This document shows positions 55,752 through 64,000 of a DNA stretch of 64,000 nucleotides, piece by piece (position 1 is the stretch's first letter; each line of letters opens with the position of its first letter). Source of the DNA: Pseudomonadota bacterium (lineage in GTDB: Bacteria > Desulfobacterota > Binatia > Binatales > Binataceae). A model generated the notes under the pieces. The model had not been told where the DNA came from and searched no databases. It worked only from the letters and a program-made list of their open reading frames with translations. The stretch spans positions 1 to 64,000 of the forward strand of contig JAJPKP010000075.1 in the NCBI GenBank assembly GCA_021323675.1, read 5' to 3'. The position numbers and the translations under genes were made by a program.

Positions 55752-56690
55752 ATGGCCACTGCAGGTCGCATCGATACCCATCATCATGTCGTGCCGCCGG
55801 CGTATGCGGCATGGTTGAAGAAGAAGGGAATGGAAGCGGGCGGTCTGCCGATTCCGAATTGGAGCCCCGACGCCGCGATCGCCCTGATGGACAAACTGCG
55901 GGTCCGGACCTCGATTCTGTCGGTCTCGACGCCCGGAGTTCATCTCGGTGACGACGGCGAGGCGCGCGAAAAGGCCCGCGAGGTGAATGAGTACGCAGCC
56001 GAGGTTGTTCGAAAGCATCCGGGCCGATTTGGATTCTTCGCGACGCTATGCCTGCCCGACGTCACGGGTTCGATTGACGAGCTCAATTATGCGTTCGACA
56101 AGCTGCATGCCGATGGAGTCGTGCTGCTGGCCAACAGCCGCGGAATCTATCTTGGCGACAGAGTTTTGGATCCCCTGTTCGACGAACTGAACAGGCGCGG
56201 CGCGGTGGTGTTTGTCCATCCGTCGCACCTCTACGGGCTCGAGCCGCTCAAGGGGATGCCGCCGTTCGTGGCCGATTTCCTGTTGGACACAACGCGTGCC
56301 GCGATTCGGCTTGGCGGCTCCGGAACGCTCGATCGATGCCCCAACGTGAAGATTATCCTCTCGCACGCCGGAGGATTCGTTCCCTTTGCCGCCTACCGCA
56401 TCGCGGCCGCCGCATCGCCGAAGCGCGACTTCGCCGACGGCATGGAGCAGTTGAAAAAATTCTACTTCGACATCGCGCTCTCCGGCACTCCAGCGGCGCT
56501 GCCGAGCCTGCTCACAATCGCGCGGCCCGACCATGTCCTGTTTGCGACCGATTGGCCGTACGCATCCGACGCGATTGCTGGAATGTTTACGTCGATGTAC
56601 GAAGGTTATGCGCTGAGCGAAACGCAGCGCGTGTTAATCGATCGCGGCAACGCCGAGGCGCTGTTCCCGCGCCTCGAGGGAGGCAGGTAA
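55752..56690 (+). CDS. Metal-dependent amidohydrolase (ACMSD-like)
   Basis: A 312-residue TIM-barrel hydrolase/decarboxylase of the amidohydrolase 2 family. Metal-site elements: DTHHH at 8-12 (HxH), FVHPSH, LSHAGG and FATDWPY. The family contains 2-amino-3-carboxymuconate semialdehyde decarboxylase and several gamma-resorcylate-type decarboxylases, so decarboxylation of an aromatic or ring-opened acid is possible. GGAGG five bases upstream of the ATG. Four nt separate it from the alpha/beta hydrolase gene. Confidence 0.9.
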   Translation: MATAGRIDTHHHVVPPAYAAWLKKKGMEAGGLPIPNWSPDAAIALMDKLRVRTSILSVSTPGVHLGDDGEAREKAREVNEYAAEVVRKHPGRFGFFATLCLPDVTGSIDELNYAFDKLHADGVVLLANSRGIYLGDRVLDPLFDELNRRGAVVFVHPSHLYGLEPLKGMPPFVADFLLDTTRAAIRLGGSGTLDRCPNVKIILSHAGGFVPFAAYRIAAAASPKRDFADGMEQLKKFYFDIALSGTPAALPSLLTIARPDHVLFATDWPYASDAIAGMFTSMYEGYALSETQRVLIDRGNAEALFPRLEGGR

Positions 56691-56694
56691 CTCG

Positions 56695-57666
56695 ATGAGT
56701 TCCTATCGATTTGGTCCCGACTATCCGTCCGAAACCTATGTTCCGCACGCTTTCCCCGAGCATACGGTTGATACGGGCGAGGCCACGATCAACTACGCGG
56801 TCGCCGGAGATCCGGATAAGCCCGCGCTGCTTCTGATTCCCGGACAAACCGAGTCGTGGTGGGGGTATGAGCAGGCTTTGCCGATGCTGAAGGATCACTT
56901 CCAGGCCTTTGCCGTCGATCTGCGCGGCCAGGGACGGTCGAGCCGGACTCCGGGGCGCTATACGCTCGACAACTTCGGCAGCGACCTGGTTCGTTTCATC
57001 GCGATCGTGATCAAGCGCCCGGTGCTGGTGAGCGGGCTTTCGTCCGGCGGAGTGGTCACGGCATGGCTTTCCGCCTACGCGATGCCTGGAACGGTCCGCG
57101 GCGCCCATTATGAAGACCCGCCGCTGTTCGCTTCGGAGGTAAATTCTTCCTGCGGCCCCTCCATCCGCCAGACGATCGGACCGCTTTTCGCTCTGATGAG
57201 CAAATACCTGGGCGATCAGTGGAGCGTGGGCGATTGGGCGGGGATGCGCGAAGCGGCAAAGACGGAGCTTTCCGGTCCGCTCGCGAATGTCGTGGCGAGG
57301 ATTTGGGGATCCGAGAGCCAAATTCCGCAGAACCTCAAGGAATATGACCCCGAATGGGGACGCGCCTTCTGGCAGGGATCTGTCTACGCCGGATGCGATC
57401 ATGGCCGGATGCTCGCGAGCGTAAAATGCCCGGTCCTCTATACGCATCATTTCCGCAATGTCGATGAGACCACGGGCACTCTGCTGGGCGCCGCCTCGGA
57501 CCTGCAGGCAAAACGAGTATGCGAGCTGGTCTCCGGCGCCGGCCAGAAGATTGACTATCGGTCATTCCCCCGGATGCCGCATTCGATGCACGGCGCCGAC
57601 CCGAACTTGTTCACCCAACTGTTGGTCGAATTCGAGTCAACCCTGCCGCGCGCTTCTGCACTTTAG
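56695..57666 (+). CDS. Alpha/beta-fold hydrolase
   Basis: A 323-residue serine hydrolase. The nucleophile elbow is GLSSG at 114-118 (Ser116), an oxyanion-hole strand LLLIPGQTES precedes it, the segment VDLRGQGRS follows strand 5, and the catalytic histidine is probably in PRMPHSMHG. Relatives hydrolyse esters or C-C bonds of ring-cleavage products. It ends the operon that begins at 52085; AGGT six bases before the ATG. Confidence 0.9.
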   Translation: MSSYRFGPDYPSETYVPHAFPEHTVDTGEATINYAVAGDPDKPALLLIPGQTESWWGYEQALPMLKDHFQAFAVDLRGQGRSSRTPGRYTLDNFGSDLVRFIAIVIKRPVLVSGLSSGGVVTAWLSAYAMPGTVRGAHYEDPPLFASEVNSSCGPSIRQTIGPLFALMSKYLGDQWSVGDWAGMREAAKTELSGPLANVVARIWGSESQIPQNLKEYDPEWGRAFWQGSVYAGCDHGRMLASVKCPVLYTHHFRNVDETTGTLLGAASDLQAKRVCELVSGAGQKIDYRSFPRMPHSMHGADPNLFTQLLVEFESTLPRASAL

Positions 57667-57770
57667 CTAAGCCAAAGGCACGGTTTTCTCGATTGGCGGC
57701 CCTTGAGGCAGCGGAAAAATATCGAACAGCGGCCAAGCGCCCGGAAATCAGTTGAGGGCTTGACGCATTT

Positions 57771-58415
57771 GTGGGGCGCATCGATTATAGGGCCGGAGAC
57801 AGGGTCTTGTTGAGAGAAAGCAGGGCAGGGGAGTTGACGGAGCGATTCGACCGGGCGCTGGTCTATGCCCACGGAGTCCATCGCGACCAGCGGCGCAAGG
57901 GCACCGCGATCCCCTATGTCTCACATCTCCTCGCCGTCGCATCGCTGGTCCTCGAAGACGGAGGCGACGAGGAGGAAGCGATCGCCGCGCTGCTCCACGA
58001 CGCGGTCGAGGATGGCGGCGGCGCCGCGCGTCTCGAGGAAATCCGCAGCGCCTTCGGCGCCCGCGTTGCCGCAATCGTCGAGGCGTGCTCGGACGCCGAC
58101 ACCCATCCGAAGCCCCCCTGGCGCGCCCGCAAGGAACATCATCTGATCCGCCTGCGCGACGCCGACTCCTCGGTGCTGCGCGTCGCGGCCGCTGACAAGC
58201 TCCACAACCTGCGCTGCATCCTGTCCGACTGGAACAGCATCGGCGATGAACTTTGGAAACGATTCAATGCCGCCCGGGAAGATCAACTCTGGTATTACTC
58301 AGAGCTGCTCGCGATTTTCGAGGCGCGCAGGCCCGACGGATTCCTCGCGCGCGAGCTGCGCTCCTGCCTGGACTCTCTGCGCCGGATAGTCGAAGAATCC
58401 GGCGAGCCGCGCTGA
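57771..58415 (+). CDS. HD-domain phosphohydrolase (SpoT/MESH1-like alarmone hydrolase)
   Basis: A 214-residue protein with the HD4-type hydrolase motifs of SpoT and MESH1: AHGVHRDQRRKGT, His52, HD at 76-77, ED at 80-81, and ADKLHN at 141-146. The synthetase domain is absent. It probably hydrolyses (p)ppGpp or a related nucleotide, possibly balancing chromosomal alarmone production. The start is a GTG with no clear ribosome binding site; a later TTG is possible. Confidence 0.82.
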   Translation: MGRIDYRAGDRVLLRESRAGELTERFDRALVYAHGVHRDQRRKGTAIPYVSHLLAVASLVLEDGGDEEEAIAALLHDAVEDGGGAARLEEIRSAFGARVAAIVEACSDADTHPKPPWRARKEHHLIRLRDADSSVLRVAAADKLHNLRCILSDWNSIGDELWKRFNAAREDQLWYYSELLAIFEARRPDGFLARELRSCLDSLRRIVEESGEPR

Positions 58416-58442
58416 AGGCCGCGGCGGGATTGCCGCGGCCTT
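58415..58442. terminator. Bidirectional hairpin between convergent genes
   Basis: AAGGCCGCGGC (58415-58425) pairs perfectly with GCCGCGGCCTT (58432-58442) around a six-base loop. It starts at the stop of the HD-domain gene and lies 13 nt beyond the stop of the convergent DUF992 gene. No long T-run follows, so termination is likely but not certain. Confidence 0.6.
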
Positions 58443-58455
58443 GCGTCACTGATGG

Positions 58456-58983
58456 TTACATCTCGTGCGGATGCTTCGGCAGCACGTAGTCAAGGTTCAC
58501 CGTCGCGATTCCCGCCGCCACGTTCAGGCCGTTGTTGCCTTCGATACTCACCGGCTGCAGCGCGATCGTGCTGTGCATCCCGCCGACCAGCGCGTTGATT
58601 CCGGCGCCAACTCCCACCGTCGCGCTCGCCGTTGCTCCCGCATAGTGGCCGGCCAGCGCTCCCTGCCCGATGGTCGTCGAAGGCGCGAGCACCGTCCAGA
58701 GAATCACGCCCGACTGCAGATACCCGATATCCGCGCCGAACTTCGTGACCTCTCCCTTGTAGTACTCCGGTTCGCCGCTGTTCGGCGTGTAGGTGCAACC
58801 CAGTTCCCGCGATGACCCGAAGATCAACCCCCAGCCGCTCGACACGTGGCAGCTGAGGTATCCGACTTTCACTTCTCCTTTGTCCGCGGACGTTCCCGCC
58901 TGTGCAAACGCGGGACGCACGGATGACAGGCATAATGCCAGCCCCAGCGCGACTGCCGATACAAAGGCCATCAACTTGCGCAT
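58456..58983 (-). CDS. DUF992 family exported protein
   Basis: A 175-residue protein with a cleavable signal peptide (cut probably after AFA, about residue 27) and the DUF992 body: 'VGYLSCHVSSGWGLIFGSSRELGCTY' and 'GADIGYLQSGVILWTVLAPS'. The two cysteines may form a disulfide. Function is unknown; the family is common in alphaproteobacteria. AGGAGG lies ten bases upstream of the ATG. Confidence 0.9.
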   Translation of the reverse strand: MRKLMAFVSAVALGLALCLSSVRPAFAQAGTSADKGEVKVGYLSCHVSSGWGLIFGSSRELGCTYTPNSGEPEYYKGEVTKFGADIGYLQSGVILWTVLAPSTTIGQGALAGHYAGATASATVGVGAGINALVGGMHSTIALQPVSIEGNNGLNVAAGIATVNLDYVLPKHPHEM

Positions 58984-59263
58984 GGTGTTCGTGCCTCCTG
59001 TGGGTCAGGAATTCCGCAAGAAACATGCCTCTGGCTTGATGCGGATATCCGCAAGTCACTTGCCATACACTCGAACAAATCGAGCAGTACTGATGAACAC
59101 ACTGTTCCTGTGTGAAACACATGTAGGTGAACTGTATCGGTTGGCCCCAAAAGTCAGGCGTTGAACTGTCCGATTCGAGTCCGACCGGAGACACTCGGTC
59201 GATGCGCCGCGTAAGAGATCATCTGGTGGAGTTCATTCTCCGGCCCGGCATACGATTATTCGC

Positions 59264-60262
59264 GTGAAGCCCGAAGATCATCTGATCGCTGCCGATGGCC
59301 CAATCCGGCTGGGCGTATCGTCATGCCTGCTCGGCGCCAGAGTCCGTTTCGACGGCGGCCACAAACGCAGCCGCTTCCTCGTCGATACGCTCGGCCGCTT
59401 CGTCGAGTTCGTTCCCGTATGCCCGGAAGTGGAAATCGGCCTCGGCGTTCCGCGCGAAACCTTGCGCCTGGTCCGCCGCGGCGGCGAGGGAAGGATGGTC
59501 GCGAACGAAACCGGCATCGATCACACCCAAAAGATGAACGCTTATGCCGATCGTCGCGTTGCCGCGCTCGGACACGAAAAACTTTGCGGATACGTGCTTA
59601 AAAACAATTCCGCCAGTTGCGGGATGGAACAGGTGCGCGTGTATCGCGCCTGCGGCTCTCCTGCGCGGCCCGGGCCGGGTCTGTTCGCGGCAGCCCTGAT
59701 GCGCCGATACCCGAATCTTCCCGTCGAGGAGGAAGAGCGGCTGCGCGACCCGCGCCTGCGTGAAAATTTCATCGAGCGGATCTTTGCCTATCACCGGCTG
59801 CGAAGCTTTTTCTCGCCGCGATGGACTCTCGACGGGTTGGCGCGGTTTCACGCCGCGCATCGACTCGCCCTGATGGCGCATTCGCCGCAGGCCTGGGCGA
59901 AGCTCGGCCGGATCGTTGCGAACGCGAAGCGGATGCGGCGCGATCGCGTCGCCGCAGGCTACGAGCATGAGTTCATGCGGGCGCTTAAGCGGCCCGCGAC
60001 CCGGGCGGGTCACGGGCGCGTGCTGCGCCACATGCTTTCTCGCCTGCGGCCCCGGCTGGACCCGAAGACGCGCGCAGATCTGGCCGCGACGGTCGAAGAC
60101 TACAGCCGCGGGCTCGTGCCGCTGGCGAAGGCCATCGCGCGCTTTCGGCGCTGCGCGCGCAGATTCGGCATCGGGTATCTGCGCGCGCAGGTCTATCTCG
60201 AACCCGGTCCCGTGGAGCGGATGCTTCGAAGCCGCGCGGGGCGCGGCTTCGACCCGGTTTGA
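59264..60262 (+). CDS. DUF523/DUF1722 fusion protein (YbgA-like)
   Basis: A 332-residue protein. Residues 14-160 are DUF523 (LGVSSCLLGARVRFDGGHKRS, 'EFVPVCPEVEIGLGVPRETL', with cysteines conserved), and 190-310 are DUF1722 (YbgA) with 'FHAAHRLALMAHSP' and 'YSRGLVPL'. The fusion is common in bacteria; roles in thiouracil desulfuration or DNA photorepair have been suggested for parts of the family but are unsettled. GTG start at 59264, no strong ribosome binding site. Confidence 0.87.
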   Translation: MKPEDHLIAADGPIRLGVSSCLLGARVRFDGGHKRSRFLVDTLGRFVEFVPVCPEVEIGLGVPRETLRLVRRGGEGRMVANETGIDHTQKMNAYADRRVAALGHEKLCGYVLKNNSASCGMEQVRVYRACGSPARPGPGLFAAALMRRYPNLPVEEEERLRDPRLRENFIERIFAYHRLRSFFSPRWTLDGLARFHAAHRLALMAHSPQAWAKLGRIVANAKRMRRDRVAAGYEHEFMRALKRPATRAGHGRVLRHMLSRLRPRLDPKTRADLAATVEDYSRGLVPLAKAIARFRRCARRFGIGYLRAQVYLEPGPVERMLRSRAGRGFDPV

Positions 60263-60290
60263 CAGCCCCGCCTCATCCGGCCTAAAAGAT

Positions 60291-60318
60291 GAACATGTTC
60301 GGTAATGAACATGTTCAT
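60291..60318. promoter_or_regulatory. Double palindromic operator ahead of the TetR gene
   Basis: GAACATGTTC occurs twice, at 60291-60300 and 60307-60316, with centres 16 bp apart. The second copy extends to ATGAACATGTTCAT (60305-60318). It ends six bases before the first possible start codon of the TetR-family gene, an ideal place for autorepression and for control of the downstream hydroxylase gene. Confidence 0.8.
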
Positions 60319-60323
60319 CTTAT

Positions 60324-61070
60324 ATGCGGGCGGCGAGGCCGATGCTGACGCGATCCGGGCCTTCGCCCGGCGGCCTTCGCGCCGGCCCCGCGGGCCGGCG
60401 CGAACGCAACAAGGCGGAGATGCTCGCGCGCATCAAGCGCGCGGCGCGCGCCCTCTTCTGCCGCCGCGGCGTCGAAGGCACCACCATCCGCGACATCGCC
60501 CGTGCCGCCGATATCGGCCTCGGCACGATGTTCTCCTATGCGGCGAACAAGCACGAGCTGCTGGTCCTGATTTTTCTCGACGAAGTCGATCCCGCCGTCG
60601 ATCGCGCGCTGGCGAGCGTCCCCGATCGCCCGCTCCTCGATCAGGTCATCCACGTCTTCAACGCGATCGTCGTGCATCACCAGGGCAGCCCGGGCCTCGC
60701 CCGCGTGTTCGTCAAGGAAACTCCCTTCATCGACGGACGCCGCTACGGCCTGAGCGGCTTCATGACGCGGCTCTTGGCCGGCGTCGAGCGGATCATCGAC
60801 GAGGCAAAACTGCGCGGCGAGTTGAAAGCCGATGTTCCTTCGCACCTGCTCGCGCGCAACCTCTTCGGCCTGTTTTTTCAGCAGCTTCAGGCCTGGCTCG
60901 GCCCGCCGCATCCGAAGCGCAGGTTCGACTCGGCGCGGATGCGCGAAGCGCTGGAGCTTCAGTTGCGCGGACTCCGGGCCGAAGCTCGCCGTCCCAGAGG
61001 GACCGCCGGCCGCACGCGTCCCCATCTCCGGAAGCCCGAAGACATTACGCGAGCGAAGCCTCGTAGATGA
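60324..61070 (+). CDS. TetR-family transcriptional regulator
   Basis: A TetR repressor of up to 248 residues. The helix-turn-helix region spans about 38-85 ([38 protein letters not shown]) when read in parts: '[18 protein letters not shown]' is the recognition part. The C-terminal ligand-binding domain is standard in length, with a basic tail. Two palindromes directly upstream are its likely operator. The HpaB-type gene follows after 38 nt and is the probable regulated target. The ATG at 60342 (GAGG upstream) is a plausible alternative start. Confidence 0.9.
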   Translation: MRAARPMLTRSGPSPGGLRAGPAGRRERNKAEMLARIKRAARALFCRRGVEGTTIRDIARAADIGLGTMFSYAANKHELLVLIFLDEVDPAVDRALASVPDRPLLDQVIHVFNAIVVHHQGSPGLARVFVKETPFIDGRRYGLSGFMTRLLAGVERIIDEAKLRGELKADVPSHLLARNLFGLFFQQLQAWLGPPHPKRRFDSARMREALELQLRGLRAEARRPRGTAGRTRPHLRKPEDITRAKPRR

Positions 61071-61108
61071 CGGTTCGCTTGCGGCGACCATCGCAAGGAG
61101 ACTGTTTT

Positions 61109-62695
61109 ATGGCATCAGCGCACGAAACCGAACCGGTCGCCGCACCCGTTTCCGGGCCGCATCCGCTGACCGGCCGCGAATATCTCGAAAGCCTGCGCGA
61201 CGAACGCGAGATCCGGATCTACGGCGAGCGGGTCAAGGATGTGACCGCGCATCCCGCGTTTCGCAACACGGCCCGGATGCTGGCGCGGATGTACGATGCG
61301 CTGCACGATCCCGCGCGCCGCGCCGTTCTCACCACTTCGACCGATACCGGAAGCGGCGGCTATACCCATCGCTTCTTCCGCGCCGATCGCAACGCGGAAG
61401 ATTGTGCGGCTGCGCGCGACGCGATCGCCGAGTGGGCGCGAATCTCGTGGGGATGGATGGGGCGTTCGCCTGACTACAAGGCGTCGTTCCTTGCCACTCT
61501 GGGAGCCAACGCCGAATTCTACGAGCCGTTCCAGGAAAATGCGCGCCGATGGTACCGGCTCGCGCAGGAGCACTGCTACTTCATGAATCATGCGATCGTG
61601 AACCCGCCCGTCGATCGCAATCTGCCGCCCTCCGCCACCGGCGACGTCTTCGTGCATGTGGAAAAGGAAACCGATCGCGGAATTGTCGTCAGCGGCGCCA
61701 AGGTCGTGGCGACCGGCTCGGCCCTCACCCATCACAACTTCATCGCGTACTACGGCGGAATTCCTCTCGATCGCGCCGATCAGGCGGTGATCGCGATAAT
61801 CCCGATGAACACGCCCGGGCTCAAGCTCCTGTGCCGCGCTTCATATGAAATGACCTCGGCCGTGATGGGCAGTCCGTTCGACTATCCGCTCTCGAGCCGG
61901 CTCGACGAAAACGATGCGATCCTCATCTTCGACCACGCCCTGATTCCGTGGGAAAACGTCTTCGTGTGCCGCGACGTGGAAAAGGCCAACGCCTTCGGCG
62001 CGAAATCCGGATTTTCGCAGCGGCTGGTGCTGCATGGATGCACCCGGTTTGCCGTCAAACTCGACTTTCTTGCGGGGCTGCTGGTATGGGCCAGCGAAAT
62101 AACCGGCGCCAAGGGAAATCGGTTCGCCCAGATGCAGATCGGCGAGGTACTCAACTGGCGCCATCTGTTCTGGTCGCTGAGCGACGCGATGGCGCGATCG
62201 CCGGAGCCATGGCGGCAGGGTACGGTATTGCCGAATGGCCGCGCGGGAGCGGCGTACCGGATGATCGCGCCGATGGCGTATGCGCGCATCAAGGAAATCG
62301 TCGAGCAGACGATCTCCAGCGGCCTCATCTACCTGAATTCGAGCGCCGAGGATTTCAAGAGTCCCGAAATCAGGCCGCTCATCGACAAATATCTGCGCGG
62401 GTCGTTCGGCCAGGACGCGCACACGCGCGTCAAGGTCCTGAAGCTCCTGTGGGACGCGATCGGCAGCGAATTTGGCGGCCGCCACGAGCTCTATGAACGC
62501 AACTACGCCGGCAACCACGAAAATATCCGGCTCGAAGCGTTCTTTGCCGCCGAAGCCGGCGGCATGAACGAGGAACTGAAGGAATTCGTGCGCTCGTGTA
62601 TGAATGATTACGACCTTGACGGATGGCGCGCCGGCGACATGATCGCTCCGACGGACGTCAACGTAATTCTGAAGGGGCTGGGCAAGGCGCGCTGA
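61109..62695 (+). CDS. 4-hydroxyphenylacetate 3-hydroxylase family (HpaB-type) monooxygenase
   Basis: A 528-residue FADH2-using oxygenase with the HpaB/acyl-CoA-dehydrogenase-like fold: '[27 protein letters not shown]', '[23 protein letters not shown]', '[17 protein letters not shown]' and '[11 protein letters not shown]'. Members hydroxylate phenols ortho to the hydroxyl group or act as vinylacetyl-CoA isomerases. A flavin reductase (HpaC) is not adjacent. AGGAG nine bases upstream sets the ATG at 61109. Probably controlled by the TetR gene just upstream. Confidence 0.92.
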   Translation: MASAHETEPVAAPVSGPHPLTGREYLESLRDEREIRIYGERVKDVTAHPAFRNTARMLARMYDALHDPARRAVLTTSTDTGSGGYTHRFFRADRNAEDCAAARDAIAEWARISWGWMGRSPDYKASFLATLGANAEFYEPFQENARRWYRLAQEHCYFMNHAIVNPPVDRNLPPSATGDVFVHVEKETDRGIVVSGAKVVATGSALTHHNFIAYYGGIPLDRADQAVIAIIPMNTPGLKLLCRASYEMTSAVMGSPFDYPLSSRLDENDAILIFDHALIPWENVFVCRDVEKANAFGAKSGFSQRLVLHGCTRFAVKLDFLAGLLVWASEITGAKGNRFAQMQIGEVLNWRHLFWSLSDAMARSPEPWRQGTVLPNGRAGAAYRMIAPMAYARIKEIVEQTISSGLIYLNSSAEDFKSPEIRPLIDKYLRGSFGQDAHTRVKVLKLLWDAIGSEFGGRHELYERNYAGNHENIRLEAFFAAEAGGMNEELKEFVRSCMNDYDLDGWRAGDMIAPTDVNVILKGLGKAR

Positions 62696-62738
62696 TCGCG
62701 ATGCCGCCGGCGCATCGCGATCCGCCGCGCCGCCGGCT

Positions 62739-63704
62739 TCACATCACGCTCTGCAGGCGGATCGCGATTTCGTGGCCGTGGCTGACCAGCAGCCGCGCGA
62801 GCGCGAACATCAGCCCGAAAAACGCGCCGAAAATTCCGCCGTTGACTCGAATCCAGTCGAGATGGGTCCGCGTCTTCGATTCGATCTGAAAGCGGATTTG
62901 CTCATCCGAAAGCTGCGCCAGATTCTCGCGCACCATATGCGAAATCTGGCCGCGGCTCGATTTCACCGCTCGCCGCACGATCTCATCGATCATCCGGCGG
63001 GCAAGCTGATGGGCGTAACTCGCGGGGTCGTGAAGCTGCGTGGCGAATTCATGAATCGCGCTCTCCACAGTTAAAACCAGCTCGGGATCCTTGCGCAGCT
63101 CCGGCAGGCGGCGGCGCAGATTGGCCGCTATTCGCGAGGCGAGCGACTCCGCGCCCAGCCGGTTCATCAGCGAGTAGATGCGCGTGAAGGTCTTCGGCAG
63201 CGCCTTGCGCAGAATCGCTTCAAGCTGCTCGCGCCGCTCGGGCGATTCGAGCGATTCCACGGCCCGCGCGATCATCCGCTCGACGCCCGCCCGTCCCAGC
63301 AGATCGTCGAGCTTCACTTCCTCGAGATAGGTGCCGAGCCGCCCAACCAGGTCCATCTCGCTGAGCCGCTTGCCGATCATCTCGGGCGTGAGCCACTCGT
63401 TCTCGATCGTGTTCGCGATCGCATCGACCAGCTTCTGCCGGTTGCGCGGCAGCACTCCCGAGTTCGGCAGGTACCATCGCCGCTCGAAGATCATCTTGAG
63501 CGCGATGTAATCGCACAGGCCGCCGATCAGCGCCGCTTCCGAAATCGAAACCGCGACGTCGGACAGCCGATGGAACCGCGTAAACACCGCTATCGCGCAG
63601 CTCGCCAGGTAGACCACCAGCGAGAGCGCGAGAGTCAGGTCGCCTTTGTGCGTGAGGATGAATTCGCCCGCGCGATGGTTGCGGGCTTCGGTTTGCGTAT
63701 GCAT
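62739..63704 (-). CDS. DUF445 family membrane protein
   Basis: A 321-residue protein with a hydrophobic N-terminal region (about 25-70), a long helical middle and a C-terminal membrane helix ('GGIFGAFFGLMFALARLLVSHG'). The segment EAALIGGLCDYIALKMIFERRWYLP is typical of DUF445, a family of unknown function in the inner membrane. The ATG at 63704 is preferred; a GTG at 63770 with AAGG upstream would add 22 residues. Confidence 0.85.
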   Translation of the reverse strand: MHTQTEARNHRAGEFILTHKGDLTLALSLVVYLASCAIAVFTRFHRLSDVAVSISEAALIGGLCDYIALKMIFERRWYLPNSGVLPRNRQKLVDAIANTIENEWLTPEMIGKRLSEMDLVGRLGTYLEEVKLDDLLGRAGVERMIARAVESLESPERREQLEAILRKALPKTFTRIYSLMNRLGAESLASRIAANLRRRLPELRKDPELVLTVESAIHEFATQLHDPASYAHQLARRMIDEIVRRAVKSSRGQISHMVRENLAQLSDEQIRFQIESKTRTHLDWIRVNGGIFGAFFGLMFALARLLVSHGHEIAIRLQSVM

Positions 63705-63857
63705 CGAATTTATAAAAGCGTCCACGATCGCGCGGGGCGCGAGTCCGCCCCGCTTGCCACGAGGATACACCGCGCCTTGCTTCCGCGCCGCATCGACCGA
63801 CGTTCGAAAGCGCCGGGCGATATCATCCGCGCGGCGGCCGTTTATGGAGAGCGCGCG

Positions 63858-64000
63858 CTACGGAATCCAGCCCTTGAGCTTGTCCAGCGGATTCGGAATC
63901 GATGGACCACTCGATCCCGACGAACCCTTGCCCATCAGCGTGTTCAGCCCGCTCACTCCGCCCTGGATTATCCGGCCCGGCACGCTGATCGCGCCCATCG
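63858..64000 (-). CDS. C-terminal fragment of a protein running off the right edge
   Basis: The minus-strand frame ending in TAG at 63858 is open to the window edge. The last 47 residues read as a Gly/Ser-rich segment ending PNPLDKLKGWIP, similar in style to the C-termini of AsmA-family envelope proteins, but this is a weak resemblance on a short piece. Confidence 0.45.
   Translation of the reverse strand, partial: MGAISVPGRIIQGGVSGLNTLMGKGSSGSSGPSIPNPLDKLKGWIP

Overview
The window looks like a bacterial chromosome segment carrying an integrated conjugative element on its left and core or metabolic genes on its right. The right-hand genes (several family III CoA-transferases, a Baeyer-Villiger-type monooxygenase, an LLM-class flavin oxidoreductase, HpaB-type hydroxylase, TauD-type dioxygenase, DUF992, DUF445, SpoIID/DUF4922 operon, long multi-PAS sensors) suit a GC-rich, uncultured soil Gram-negative bacterium. 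A Binatota / former deltaproteobacterial type lineage is my best guess, but it is an inference from gene content only.

Left region, 1-7684: accessory defence cargo. It starts inside a gene for a BREX-type (DUF2791) ATPase, followed by a second such ATPase and a compact SNF2 helicase. Next comes a TIR-APAZ gene overlapping a short prokaryotic Argonaute gene, a SPARTA system (NAD-depleting, guide-directed defence). A convergent Fic-domain protein gene closes the block.

8016-22504: a complete IncP/Ti-like conjugation cluster on the minus strand, mostly translationally coupled. In transcription order it reads trbF-trbG-trbI-two DUF2274 genes-traF-orf-traI-traG-RHH-trbB-trbC-trbD-trbE-trbJ-lipoprotein-trbL. 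The trbFGI block lies upstream of traF instead of downstream of trbL, a permutation of the usual order. Just outside trbF lie repeat-rich DNA and a 47-bp 3' fragment of a tRNA-Arg(CCU) gene (22869-22915), read as the right attachment site of the element. Its left end, intact tRNA and probable own integrase lie outside the window.

22916-28468: a small second accessory block. It holds a 1010-residue protein with an N-terminal RelA/SpoT synthetase domain and a very long probably helical C-terminal part, a putative PD-(D/E)XK nuclease, and a tyrosine integrase. This pair is the best candidate here for an undescribed defence or toxin system.

28663-35954: one long minus-strand operon: two CoA-transferases, a DOMON-like protein, a DUF1460 amidase, a family 2 glycosyltransferase, a DUF4922 protein and SpoIID (cell-wall theme). 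36044-43270: secreted cytochrome c-like protein and secreted flavin split-barrel protein, CoA-transferase, Baeyer-Villiger-type monooxygenase with a palindromic operator and a strong terminator, YihY membrane protein and an MFS transporter. 43401-50640: three consecutive PAS-rich sensors, of which only the last has kinase and receiver domains. 50896-57666: a dioxygenase and a five-gene catabolic operon (CoA-transferase, LLM oxidoreductase, methyltransferase, amidohydrolase, alpha/beta hydrolase). 57771-64000: a SpoT-like HD hydrolase, DUF992, DUF523/DUF1722, a TetR regulator with a double operator ahead of an HpaB-type hydroxylase, DUF445, and the end of a gene running off the right edge. I found no CRISPR array, rRNA gene, intact tRNA gene or insertion sequence.
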